Source: Haloarcula sp. DT43
GTDB lineage: Archaea > Halobacteriota > Halobacteria > Halobacteriales > Haloarculaceae
Reading direction: 5' to 3'
DNA length: 64,000 bases
Assembly: GCF_037078405.1 (NCBI RefSeq)
Contig: NZ_JAYMGZ010000001.1
Span: forward strand, 682,001 to 746,000
A program made the position numbers and the translations under genes. The notes beneath the pieces are model-generated. The model saw only the letters and a program-made list of their open reading frames with translations, had not been told where the DNA came from and made no database searches. Positions within the stretch are counted from its first letter, which is position 1; every line of letters starts with the position of its first letter. Below, piece by piece: positions 52,152-59,682 of the stretch.

Positions 52152-52503
52152 CCGCCAGCACGTCCCTGATTTCCAGCGTGGCCTCGAACTCCTCGCTTCT
52201 GTCCAGCCGCCGGCCGTCGCGCTCGAACTGGGCGACGTGGGCCCGCCGCACCGCGTCCCGCTCGCGGTCGCCCAGCCCGAGCGCCTCGCCGATAGCGTCC
52301 CAGTGGCCCGACTCGGCACAGAGGTAGTCGGCCTCCCTGGGGCCGCTGATGCGCTCGTACTCCCTGTCGTAGGTCGCGCGGTTCTCCCGGAGATACGTCT
52401 GGACCCGTTCCAGCAGGTCGGGGAGGCGGTCCAGCGGGACGCTGGCCTGCGTGCCGGCCAGCAGGACTATCTGCCCCTCGATGGGGTAGGTCGGGTCGGC
52501 CAT
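52135..52503 (-). CDS. Haloarchaeal hypothetical, unknown
   Basis: A 122-aa protein (MADPTYPIEGQIVLLAGTQASVPLDRLPDLLERVQTYL..., then ESGHWDAIGEALGLGDRERDAVRRAHVAQFERDGR). The middle is helical; no known domain. It is followed on the same strand after a nine-base interval by the next gene upstream, so an operon with 52513-52767 is likely. Confidence 0.6.
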   Translation of the reverse strand: MADPTYPIEGQIVLLAGTQASVPLDRLPDLLERVQTYLRENRATYDREYERISGPREADYLCAESGHWDAIGEALGLGDRERDAVRRAHVAQFERDGRRLDRSEEFEATLEIRDVLAVSSAP

Positions 52504-52512
52504 CGACCCCGG

Positions 52513-52767
52513 TCAGCCGCCCGCCCGCATCGCCTTCTGTGCGAACTGTTCGATGAGCGGCTCCAGGGTCTCCGGGTCGCCGTCGAACCGAATCGTCACC
52601 TCGTTGAGTTGCAGGCTCGGGCCGATGGCGACTTTCTCCTCGGAGAGCGTCGCCGTCCAGCCGTCGCCCTCGACGGTCGCCTCGCCGCGGCGTTCGCCGC
52701 CCAGGTTCTCCAGGTACCCGATAGCAGCCCGCACCGAGATACCGCGAAAACTCCGTTCACGCTCCAT
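52513..52767 (-). CDS. Small beta-rich protein near MoaD genes
   Basis: An 84-aa protein: SVRAAIGYLENLGGERRGEATVEGDGWTATLSEEKVAIGPSLQLNEVTIRFDGDPETLEPLIEQFAQKAMRAGG. It looks like an alpha/beta fold (helix, three strands, helix) and ends in a Gly-Gly, which may be chance. A resemblance to the DUF1952 domain attached to MoaD in some bacteria is possible but weak. Neighbours support a link to the ubiquitin-like genes. Confidence 0.5.
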   Translation of the reverse strand: MERERSFRGISVRAAIGYLENLGGERRGEATVEGDGWTATLSEEKVAIGPSLQLNEVTIRFDGDPETLEPLIEQFAQKAMRAGG

Positions 52768-52799
52768 TACGTCTCCGTTACGGGTGCGGTCGTCTAAAC

Positions 52800-53186
52800 C
52801 TATCGACGGTCGCTAGCCTGGCTGGACCGGATGCCGTCGTCGACGATGCGGGCGTTGCGCTCGCGGTTGATGCGCTCGTCTAAGTCCTCGTGGTCGTATA
52901 TCTGGGCGATGACGGCGGCGTGGAGGTCGCGCCAGGCCATCGCGTAGATGGGCGACTGGCCCCAGGCGCGGAGTTCGACGACGTACTCGTCGTAGGCCTC
53001 CCACCGGCTCTCGAACTGCTCGATGTGGTCGACGACGGCGCTGGCCGGCTCCGCCGAGTCGAGGGCGGCGTTGAGTTCCCGCTCCCAGCCGCCGACGGCC
53101 TGTTCCATATCGCGTTTGGTGTCCTCGCTGTCCGGCGGCAGCGACTCGACGATTCCCGACGGAATCCCGAGTTCGATGTGGTCCAT
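52800..53186 (-). CDS. Helical hypothetical protein
   Basis: A 128-aa helical, charged protein (starts MDHIELGIPSGIVESLPPDS). No known domain. It begins a three-gene minus-strand run (52800, 52513, 52135). GGATTTATCTG lies 17-27 nt upstream. It is divergent from the MoaD-like gene at 53278. Confidence 0.55.
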   Translation of the reverse strand: MDHIELGIPSGIVESLPPDSEDTKRDMEQAVGGWERELNAALDSAEPASAVVDHIEQFESRWEAYDEYVVELRAWGQSPIYAMAWRDLHAAVIAQIYDHEDLDERINRERNARIVDDGIRSSQASDRR

Positions 53187-53277
53187 ACTGCTACACGTGG
53201 TTCGCAGCAGATAAATCCTCGAGATGGGTGAACATGTTCGCCTCTACTGCTTTGTGGCGGCGAGCCCTACCGTGAGT

Positions 53278-53679
53278 ATGAGCAGTGAGACACTGGAACG
53301 GCAGGCGTCCGCGCCGGACCTGACCACCGTCGAAGTCAGGTGCACCGGCCACGTCCGTCGGGTCGTCGGCGAACCGTCGCTGTCGTTTCCCTTCGAAGGC
53401 GACACGCTGCGTGACTTCCTCGACGCCTTCTTCCGGGAGTACGACGTGAGCGATATGCTCATCGCTGAAACCGAAGCCGACGCCACCACGGAGGGATGGG
53501 CCCCGGAGATGACGGACCTGCCCGGCGACTGGGCGAAAAACCCCGAGGGCGAACAGACCAGATGTTACGCGCGGGTGGCGGTCAACGGTGAGTTCAACGA
53601 GCACCTCGACGGCTTGGACACGGAGCTGGCGGCCGGCGACCGCGTCGGGCTGATGTTCCCGTTCATCTTCTGTTGCTGA
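53278..53679 (+). CDS. MoaD-like ubiquitin-fold protein with Cys-Cys tail
   Basis: A 133-aa protein with the beta-grasp pattern: TTVEVRCTGHVRRVVGEPSLSFPFEGDTLRDFLDAFFREY and ARVAVNGEFNEHLDGLDTELAAGDRVGLMFPFIFCC. An insert rich in acidic residues lies between (about 60-90). The C-terminus is Cys-Cys instead of the Gly-Gly that MoaD, ThiS and SAMPs need for adenylation, so it may be an acceptor or pterin-cluster protein instead. It converges on SAMP3, and AOR is nearby. The ATG at 53278 is preferred to an upstream one at 53224. Confidence 0.72.
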   Translation: MSSETLERQASAPDLTTVEVRCTGHVRRVVGEPSLSFPFEGDTLRDFLDAFFREYDVSDMLIAETEADATTEGWAPEMTDLPGDWAKNPEGEQTRCYARVAVNGEFNEHLDGLDTELAAGDRVGLMFPFIFCC

Positions 53680-53686
53680 GCCGGGC

Positions 53687-53959
53687 CTACCCACCGGCGA
53701 CCGGCGGGAACACGCTGAGTTCGTCCCCGTCCTCCAGGGCCGTCTCCAGCCCGTCCAGATGGGTGATGTCCGTGCCGTTCCGGAGAATCGTCAGGTACTC
53801 CCGCAGCTCCCCCTCCTCGAACAGGTCCATCTCGGCGAACTCCTCGGAGAGGGCCCGGAGCACGTCGCCGGCCCGCTGTCCGTCCTCGAACTCGCGCCGC
53901 AGCGTCTTCTGTCCTACGGCTTCCCGGAAGTTGGCGAAAAACCGCAGCTCGATTTGCAT
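53687..53959 (-). CDS. samp3: SAMP3-like ubiquitin-like modifier
   Basis: A 90-aa beta-grasp protein (MQIELRFFANFREAVGQKTL...) ending FPPVAGG, the adenylated Gly-Gly of SAMPs and MoaD. Its N-terminal FFANFREAVGQK is close to Haloferax SAMP3. It is activated by UbaA and transferred to protein lysines, or thiocarboxylated to give sulfur for cofactors. GATTTAAGCC lies about 25 nt upstream. Nearby AOR suggests a cofactor role in addition to modification. Confidence 0.86.
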   Translation of the reverse strand: MQIELRFFANFREAVGQKTLRREFEDGQRAGDVLRALSEEFAEMDLFEEGELREYLTILRNGTDITHLDGLETALEDGDELSVFPPVAGG

Positions 53960-54117
53960 ACGGCTGGGTTGGCGACCGAGCGGCTTAAATCACCGCGCTC
54001 GGACCGCGCCCCGGCGACGGCCCGCCGTCGACGTACGCAATCTATCATCGACCTCGAATTCCTATCCGGTGGGAACGACTTCGACCCGTTTTAGCGTCCC
54101 AGTCCCTCACCCCGGAT

Positions 54118-55080
54118 ATGGAACGTGTGGTCGCGAGCGATGACCCGATGATTGATGTCGACCGACTGCGGACGGCCCTCGACGCCGAGGTCGTCGCGGC
54201 GGAGACCGGCTCCGAGGCGGCGCTCCGGGACGCGGCCGCCGGGGCGGCGGCGCTGGTCGTCGACGTGAACACGCCGGTCACCGCCGCGGTGCTCGACGTG
54301 CTGGACGAGCTACAGGTCGTCGCGAGGGCGGGCGTCGGTATCGACAACATCGACGTGGCCGCGGCGGCGGACAACGGCGTGACCGTCACGAACGTCCCCG
54401 AGTACTGCACGGACGAGGTCGCCACCCACACGGTGACGCTGCTGCTCGACTGCGTGCGGACGCTCACCGCCTACGACCGCGACGTCCGCGACGGCGGCTG
54501 GGGCTGGGAGCGGACCCGCCCGGTCCACCGAGTCCGCGGCCGGACGCTCGGCCTCGTCTCCTTCGGCCCAATCGCGCGGCGGGTGCGGGACCAGCTGCGG
54601 GGCTTCGACCTCGACGTCGTCGCGTACGATCCCTACGTCGACGCCACGGAGATGGTCGCGGCGGACGTCGAGAAAGTCACCCTTGAGGAACTGTACGAGC
54701 GGGCCGACTACGTCTCCCTCCACGCGCCGCTGACCGAGGAGACGGCGGGGATGATAGACGCCGACGCGCTCGCCGCGATGCGCGACCGGGCGATTCTCGT
54801 CAACAGCGGCCGTGGCGGGCTCGTCGACGAGGCAGCGCTCCGGACGGCGCTTGAGGACGGCGAAATCGCGGCCGCCGGCCTCGACGTGCTGGCCGAGGAA
54901 CCGCCGGCGGCGGACCACCCGCTGGTCGGGCTGGACAACTGCGTCGTCACGCCACACGCGGCGTGGTACTCCGAGGAGGCCCGCGACGACCTGAACGACG
55001 CCGTCGCCGCGAACGTCGGGGCTGCGCTGGCCGGCGAGACGCCGCCGGACCGCATCGACCCGGACACCGACTGGCTGTAG
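54118..55080 (+). CDS. NAD-dependent 2-hydroxyacid dehydrogenase, CtBP-like
   Basis: A 320-aa D-isomer-specific 2-hydroxyacid dehydrogenase. The NAD motif is LGLVSFGPIARRV (variant GxxxxGxI) and catalytic Arg, Glu and His are in VNSGRGGLVDE, LAEEPP and VVTPHAAWYS. The closing TPHAAWYSEEARDD is typical of C-terminal-binding-protein-like enzymes. Substrate unknown; 3-phosphoglycerate is possible, but the C-terminal ACT domain is absent. GTTTTAGCG lies about 25 nt upstream. Confidence 0.88.
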   Translation: MERVVASDDPMIDVDRLRTALDAEVVAAETGSEAALRDAAAGAAALVVDVNTPVTAAVLDVLDELQVVARAGVGIDNIDVAAAADNGVTVTNVPEYCTDEVATHTVTLLLDCVRTLTAYDRDVRDGGWGWERTRPVHRVRGRTLGLVSFGPIARRVRDQLRGFDLDVVAYDPYVDATEMVAADVEKVTLEELYERADYVSLHAPLTEETAGMIDADALAAMRDRAILVNSGRGGLVDEAALRTALEDGEIAAAGLDVLAEEPPAADHPLVGLDNCVVTPHAAWYSEEARDDLNDAVAANVGAALAGETPPDRIDPDTDWL

Positions 55081-55174
55081 GGCGGGCCGGACGCCGGCTG
55101 GCTGTACGAGCGCGCGAGCCCCCGCGTCGTGGCAACCGTACTAGCTTATCTCCCGTGACAGCTTCCTCTCAGAC

Positions 55175-55948
55175 ATGACAGCGAGGTTACTCACTGTGTT
55201 GGTGGTGTCGCTGGTCGTCTTCGCCGGCTGTGTCGGCGTGGACCCGGCGGCGGACGACGGGAACGACGCGGGCGACGGCGGGGCCGCTCCGGCGGACCGC
55301 GACGGCCTCTCGGTCGAGGCGACGGACCAGCTCCTGCGTGACGCGGGCAGTTTCACCGCGACGTGGTCGTACTCGACGACGGAAGCCGACGAGACGGCCA
55401 CGATAACGAACGCCTACCGCGTGGACCTGCGGGCGAACCGCTCGCTGGAGACGTTCTCGATGTCCGGACCGGACGCCACGACCGACTTCGAGACGTTCGT
55501 CGCCGACGGCTCGGCCTACACGCGGTACGAGACCGACGGCGAGGCGTTCTACCAGGTCCGGCCACAGGACGACACCGCCTTCCAGTCGGCCGTCGACCGC
55601 GGGACGCTCAGCTACGAGTCCGTCGACGACGCCCGCCTGGTTGGGACGGAGACCTTCGACGGCGTCACGGTGGACCGCTACGAGTACTCGGAGCTCTCGA
55701 CCTGGCGGCAGTTCGGTGCCGGCGCGTTCGGGTCCGGCGGGAACGTGACCGTGACCGACTTCACCGTCGTGATACTGGTCGACGGGGACGGGCTGGCGCG
55801 CCAGACGGCCTGGACGCTGACCGGCGAGACCGACGACGGCGAGACGGTCGCCGTCGAGTGGCGCTACGAGGTCACCGGCGTCGGGTCGACCGATGTCCCC
55901 GACCCGGACTGGCTCGACGAGGCACGGGCCCAGCAGACGGCCGCGTAA
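55175..55948 (+). CDS. DUF7537-like lipoprotein
   Basis: A 257-aa lipoprotein: signal with lipobox FAGC (Cys19), an acidic linker, then a mature domain with repeated strands (GSFTATWSYSTTEADETATITNAYRVDLRANRSL). It resembles the haloarchaeal DUF7537 group, distantly LolA-like. It is probably bound to the outer side of the membrane through diphytanylglyceryl-Cys. TACTAGCTTATC is the promoter. Confidence 0.72.
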   Translation: MTARLLTVLVVSLVVFAGCVGVDPAADDGNDAGDGGAAPADRDGLSVEATDQLLRDAGSFTATWSYSTTEADETATITNAYRVDLRANRSLETFSMSGPDATTDFETFVADGSAYTRYETDGEAFYQVRPQDDTAFQSAVDRGTLSYESVDDARLVGTETFDGVTVDRYEYSELSTWRQFGAGAFGSGGNVTVTDFTVVILVDGDGLARQTAWTLTGETDDGETVAVEWRYEVTGVGSTDVPDPDWLDEARAQQTAA

Positions 55949-55954
55949 GCGGTC

Positions 55955-56356
55955 TCAACACCGGAGAAACTCCCGGCGCTGGTCGCCGAGAGCGCTCCGG
56001 CCGGTGGCCGCGGTGGTGATGTCACGGACGAGGTTCGAGAGGTACGCCCGGGGACCGGGGTCACACGTGCCGACCCGCCGGGCCTGGCGGTAGTCACACC
56101 AGAGCGCGACCGGCAACAGCGGGGCCGCGAACAACCCGGACAGCGTGACGCCCAACTGGAACGGGTGGCCGGCCGGGACGGCGAGCCACGCCGCGGCCAC
56201 GACCGTCCAGAACACCACTCCGTAGATGACGGTGTGTCGCCAGTTGTGCGCCGGGAGTTCGTAGCCACGTCGTCGCGATGGAGGGTCGGCGGGCGTCCCG
56301 CCGGTGACGGAGCCACCGGGGGACTCGCCGGGAGATGGAGGGAGCGAGCACGACAT
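55955..56356 (-). CDS. Small two-helix membrane protein
   Basis: A 133-aa protein with a Pro/Gly-rich N-terminal tail, two hydrophobic helices (HTVIYGVVFWTVVAAAWLAVPAG and LGVTLSGLFAAPLLPVALW) and a soluble tail ending in QRREFLRC. The palindrome CCGTGAT-A-ATCACGG covers its TATA position, 18-32 nt upstream of the ATG at 56356, so it looks repressible; a longer start at 56386 would erase that spacing. No known function. It is divergent from the Cys-rich regulator. Confidence 0.55.
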   Translation of the reverse strand: MSCSLPPSPGESPGGSVTGGTPADPPSRRRGYELPAHNWRHTVIYGVVFWTVVAAAWLAVPAGHPFQLGVTLSGLFAAPLLPVALWCDYRQARRVGTCDPGPRAYLSNLVRDITTAATGRSALGDQRREFLRC

Positions 56357-56373
56357 GTTCGTACTGTCGCCGT

Positions 56374-56388
56374 CCGTGATAATCACGG
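56374..56388. promoter_or_regulatory. 15-bp palindrome over the divergent TATA box
   Basis: CCGTGAT-A-ATCACGG is a perfect inverted repeat with a one-base centre. On the minus strand it contains GATTATCA about 25 nt before the membrane-protein ATG. It borders the TTTGGC palindrome. Confidence 0.5.
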
Positions 56389-56392
56389 CTGG

Positions 56393-56408
56393 TTTGGCAT
56401 GCGCCGAA
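56393..56408. promoter_or_regulatory. TTTGGC-N4-GCCGAA palindrome, regulator promoter
   Basis: TTTGGCATGCGCCGAA lies 12 nt upstream of the TATA box of the HTH_10 regulator. It differs at two positions from TTTGGCATACGCCAAA in front of the TFB gene (57260-57275), suggesting one transcription factor acts on both. Confidence 0.55.
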
Positions 56409-56419
56409 CGACACCGTGC

Positions 56420-56428
56420 GTATAAACG
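56420..56428 (+). promoter_or_regulatory. TATA box of the HTH_10 regulator
   Basis: GTATAAACG is centred about 28 nt before the GTG at 56452. It selects this GTG start over the in-frame ATG at 56416, which lies upstream of the box. Confidence 0.6.
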
Positions 56429-56451
56429 GCTCGGCGCGCAAGGGGGTATAC

Positions 56452-57237
56452 GTGCGAGAGTTCATCTTTACTATCGATTACGAGCGAAACGTCGACCCCG
56501 TGATGGACGTGTTTATCGACTACCCGGAGACCCACTCCCGGACTATCGCGTGTAACGTCACCAAAGACGGGATGTGGCGGCTCGAACGGGTCGCCGGGCC
56601 CGAGGCCGCCCTTGAACAACTGGACGACGTGTACGACGACCCGGTCCAGTGTACCGAGTGCATCGGGACCCGGAACTGCAAGACCGACTGGACCTACGAG
56701 GTCATCGGCTCGGACCCCGGCGTCCGGACGGTGTACAGTTACCGGTCGGAGGCCGGCGACTGCCACTCGATTCCGCGGCTGGCCATCGACCACGTCGGCC
56801 GCGGCGTGCTCGTCGAGACAGAGCGCCGCGGCAGCCGGTGTGAGTGGCGGCTGCTCCTCTGTAGCGACGCCGGCGTCGACGGGCTGTTCGACGAGATGCA
56901 GTCCGAGCTCCGGGAGGGACTGACCGTCGAATTCCGCCAGCTCAGCTCGCCGTCCTACTGGGTCGACGAGGCCGTGACGCTGGCGGAACTGCCGCCCGAG
57001 CAACAGGCCGCCGTCGAGGCCGCCGTCGAACACGGCTACTACCGGACGCCGCGGGACACCTCGCTCACCGAACTCGCCGAGACGCTCGACGTGTCGCGCT
57101 CGACGCTCCAGTACCGCCTCCAGCGGGCCGAGGCGTGGATAGTCCGCTCGTTCGTCACCCGGTCGATGGGGCCGGTCCAGGCCGACGAGGACGTCGCCGA
57201 GGGCGGGCGGCTCCGCATCGGCCGCTCGGGCGTGTAG
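56452..57237 (+). CDS. Cys-rich HTH_10 (Bat-type) regulator
   Basis: A 261-aa regulator. The C-terminal HTH_10 (TSLTELAETLDVSRSTLQYRLQRAEAWIVRSFV, about 205-237) matches bacterio-opsin-activator-type DNA binding. The N-terminal Bat-like domain carries a Cys cluster (Cys34, Cys67, Cys70, Cys76) and more Cys later, suggesting metal or redox sensing. It starts at GTG; the TATA box is 28 nt upstream. Next gene on the same strand is TFB, 106 nt away, with the same palindrome in its promoter. Probable autoregulation and control of tfb. Confidence 0.85.
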   Translation: MREFIFTIDYERNVDPVMDVFIDYPETHSRTIACNVTKDGMWRLERVAGPEAALEQLDDVYDDPVQCTECIGTRNCKTDWTYEVIGSDPGVRTVYSYRSEAGDCHSIPRLAIDHVGRGVLVETERRGSRCEWRLLLCSDAGVDGLFDEMQSELREGLTVEFRQLSSPSYWVDEAVTLAELPPEQQAAVEAAVEHGYYRTPRDTSLTELAETLDVSRSTLQYRLQRAEAWIVRSFVTRSMGPVQADEDVAEGGRLRIGRSGV

Positions 57238-57259
57238 GCGACGCGGCGGCCGACCGGAC

Positions 57260-57275
57260 TTTGGCATACGCCAAA
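57260..57275. promoter_or_regulatory. TTTGGC-N4-GCCAAA palindrome, TFB promoter
   Basis: TTTGGCATACGCCAAA has perfect arms around ATAC. It lies 84-69 nt before the TFB ATG and upstream of a TATA-like TACAATTG (57301-57308), a position suited to activation. Confidence 0.6.
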
Positions 57276-57343
57276 CGAGTCGTCATGGGGGATGCACCCC
57301 TACAATTGGGTACGACCGCGGGCCCCACGCTCGCAAACACACT

Positions 57344-58363
57344 ATGACGACACGCAGCATCTATTCCCCCGACGAACGCGGTGAGAGTGTGGACGAACAG
57401 GCCGAGTCCGAGGCGAGCACCGGCCACGCTTGTCCGGACTGTGGCGGGAGCCTCGTCACCGACGACAGTCGCGGCGAGACCGTCTGCGAGTCGTGCGGTC
57501 TCGTCGTCGACGAGGACGAAATCGACCACGGGCCGGAGTGGCGCGCCTTCGACAGCCAGGAGCGGGACGCCAAGCGCCGCGTCGGTGCCCCGACGACGGA
57601 ACTGAAACACGACAAGGGCCTCTCGACGAACATCGGCTGGCAGGACAAGGACGCCTACGGCAACTCCCTGTCGACGCGCCAGCGCGAGAAGATGCAACGG
57701 CTCCGGACCTGGGACGAGCGGTTCCGCACCCGCGACCACGCCGAGCGCAACCTCAAGCAGGCGCTGGGCGAGATTGACCGGATGGGCAGCGCCCTCGGCG
57801 TCCCCGAGAGCGCCCGCGAGACGGCCAGCGTCATCTATCGGCGCGCCCTCGACGAGGGCATGCTCCCCGGCCGCTCCATCGAGGGGATGGCGACCGCCGC
57901 GCTGTACGCCGCCGTCAGGCAGGCGAACCTCCCGCAGACGCTCGACGACATGGCCGTCGTCAGCCGCGTCGACGAGATGGAGTTCACCCGTGCGTACCGC
58001 TATCTCAACCGCGAACTCTCCCTGCAGGTCGGCCCGCCGGACCCCGCGACCTACCTCAGCAAGTTCGTCTCCGAACTCGACGCTGACGACGAACTGGAGC
58101 GCAAGGCCCGCACCCTCATCGAAGCCGGCAAGGAAGCCAACGTCCACAGCGGCAAGAGCCCCGTCGGCCTCGCCGCCGCGGCCATCTACGCCGCCGGCCT
58201 GCTGCTCGGCGAGGAGATGACCCAGGAGACGGTCAGCGAGGCCACCGACATCAGCACCGTCACCATCCGCGAGCGCTACCGCGAACTGCTGGAAGCCGAA
58301 GCGGAACTCGACGACAGCGCCGTCGACGCGGCCGGCAGCGCCGAACCCGGCGCGAGCGCCTGA
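57344..58363 (+). CDS. tfb: Transcription initiation factor TFB
   Basis: A 339-aa TFIIB homologue. Zinc ribbon with Cys30, Cys33, Cys48, Cys51 (ACPDCGG, VCESCGLVV); B-reader/linker about 75-130; two cyclin folds with RNLKQALGEIDRMGSALGVP and the second repeat ADDELERKARTLIEAGKEANVHSGKSPVGLAAAAIYAAG. Haloarchaea have several TFBs that direct RNA polymerase to different promoters. An acidic Ala-rich tail extends the end. A regulator gene immediately upstream shares its promoter palindrome. Confidence 0.97.
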   Translation: MTTRSIYSPDERGESVDEQAESEASTGHACPDCGGSLVTDDSRGETVCESCGLVVDEDEIDHGPEWRAFDSQERDAKRRVGAPTTELKHDKGLSTNIGWQDKDAYGNSLSTRQREKMQRLRTWDERFRTRDHAERNLKQALGEIDRMGSALGVPESARETASVIYRRALDEGMLPGRSIEGMATAALYAAVRQANLPQTLDDMAVVSRVDEMEFTRAYRYLNRELSLQVGPPDPATYLSKFVSELDADDELERKARTLIEAGKEANVHSGKSPVGLAAAAIYAAGLLLGEEMTQETVSEATDISTVTIRERYRELLEAEAELDDSAVDAAGSAEPGASA

Positions 58364-58381
58364 CCACGCCGGCCACCGCTC

Positions 58382-59176
58382 TCAGTGTCGCTCGCCTTCG
58401 AACGCTTCTAGCCACTCGCGCACGACGGTCTGTATCGCGCCGGTCGTGCTCCCGACGTGCAGTATCTGATACCCCGACTCGGCCTTCTCGTTTACGTCGT
58501 CCATCCCGAAGCCGAGACCGCCGACGGTGACGCCCGCCTCGACCGCCGCCGAGCGGACCGTCTCCACCGCGTCCTGTACCTCCGGGTGGTCGATTTCGCC
58601 GGGATGGCCAAGCGACACCGAGAGGTCGAAGGGGCCGATGAACACGAAACCGAGTTCGGGCACGTCCAGGATGGCGTCGATGTTCTCGACCGCCTCGCGG
58701 GTCTCGATTGTGGTCCCGACCAGCGTCTCCGCGTCCGACGCCTCGACGTAGTTCTCGCCCAGGCCCCAGCGGCGCGCCCGGGGCGCGGCCAGTCCCCGGT
58801 CGCCGGCCCCGCCGTCGTAGCGGAACCGCCCCGACTTGACCGCCTCGCGCACTTCCTCGGCGGTCTCGACCCGCGGCAGGAAGAGGTTCTTGACACCGAG
58901 GTCGAGCGCCTTCCGAACCAGCGTCGGGGACGTGTCCGGCAGGCGAACCAGAAGCTCCGTCCCGGTCCCGTCGGCCGCCCGCAGCAGGTCCTCGACGGCG
59001 GTGGCGTCCCACGGGTCCGGCCCGCCGTGCTCGAAGTCGAGCCAGACGAAGTCGACGCCGAGGTCGCCGTAGAACTCCACCAGCGCCGGACTGTAGGTGT
59101 TATCGAGGACGCCCAGCGCGACGCCGCCGCTCTCGACCGTCTGGCGAAGCCTGTTCGTCGGCAGTGGTTGGGTCAT
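58382..59176 (-). CDS. HpcH/HpaI family aldolase
   Basis: A 264-aa class II aldolase. Metal and substrate residues: WLDFEHGGPDPW, LVRLPDTSP, ETREAVENID, FIGPFDLSVSLGHPG. The family cleaves 2-keto-3-deoxy acids such as 4-hydroxy-2-oxoheptanedioate or keto-deoxy-sugar acids; the actual one here is not clear. It converges on TFB. A GGCTTATGAG promoter lies about 25 nt upstream of the ATG. Confidence 0.88.
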   Translation of the reverse strand: MTQPLPTNRLRQTVESGGVALGVLDNTYSPALVEFYGDLGVDFVWLDFEHGGPDPWDATAVEDLLRAADGTGTELLVRLPDTSPTLVRKALDLGVKNLFLPRVETAEEVREAVKSGRFRYDGGAGDRGLAAPRARRWGLGENYVEASDAETLVGTTIETREAVENIDAILDVPELGFVFIGPFDLSVSLGHPGEIDHPEVQDAVETVRSAAVEAGVTVGGLGFGMDDVNEKAESGYQILHVGSTTGAIQTVVREWLEAFEGERH

Positions 59177-59244
59177 ACATATCAGTGAAGTGTAACGCTC
59201 ATAAGCCTGATGCGGAAACAGTTACCCGGGACTGCGGCGACCCG

Positions 59245-59571
59245 CTACTGCCCCGGAAGCGGACAGAGGCTCGCCGTCAGGACGGCCACCTCGTCGGTGT
59301 GGTTGTGCGCGCCGTGCGCTTGCCCGCGCTCGTTCAACACGACTCCCGGCGCGGCGATTGTCTCCGCTGTGTCGTCCTGCTGGACCGTCACCGCTCCCCG
59401 GACGACGTGGAACACGTTCGTCGCGCCGTCGTGTTCGTGCGGCTCGATTCTCGCGTCCGGTCCGAGCGCGAACGCCTTCACCAGCACGTCGTCGGTCACG
59501 GCCAGTTCCCCGTCGATGACCTCGCCCGCGTCCGGGTCGGCGTCGAACTGCGAGAGTCTGTCGAGTGACAT
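59245..59571 (-). CDS. Cupin-domain protein
   Basis: A 108-aa single-cupin protein with the two motifs: EPHEHDGATNVFHVVRG and GQAHGAHNHTDEVAVL. His residues can bind a metal ion. Such small cupins bind sugars or act as dioxygenases; no substrate is suggested. GGCTAAGG lies about 27 nt upstream. Confidence 0.85.
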   Translation of the reverse strand: MSLDRLSQFDADPDAGEVIDGELAVTDDVLVKAFALGPDARIEPHEHDGATNVFHVVRGAVTVQQDDTAETIAAPGVVLNERGQAHGAHNHTDEVAVLTASLCPLPGQ

Positions 59572-59682
59572 ACCGGCACGTGGGCCGGGGCTTCCTTAGC
59601 CGTTCGGTTGCCAGGCACAGTTGTGTCTGTTCGTCCGGGTCGGTGTGCCCTTCGAACTCCGCTCACGAAACGCTCACACGAC

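Noticed and set aside
52513-52767. Terminal Gly-Gly of the 84-aa protein as a SAMP-type tail
   Set aside because: The fold pattern is helix-strand-strand-strand-helix, not the beta-grasp, and the Gly-Gly follows a helix (FAQKAMRAGG) instead of the flexible strand end of ubiquitin-like proteins.
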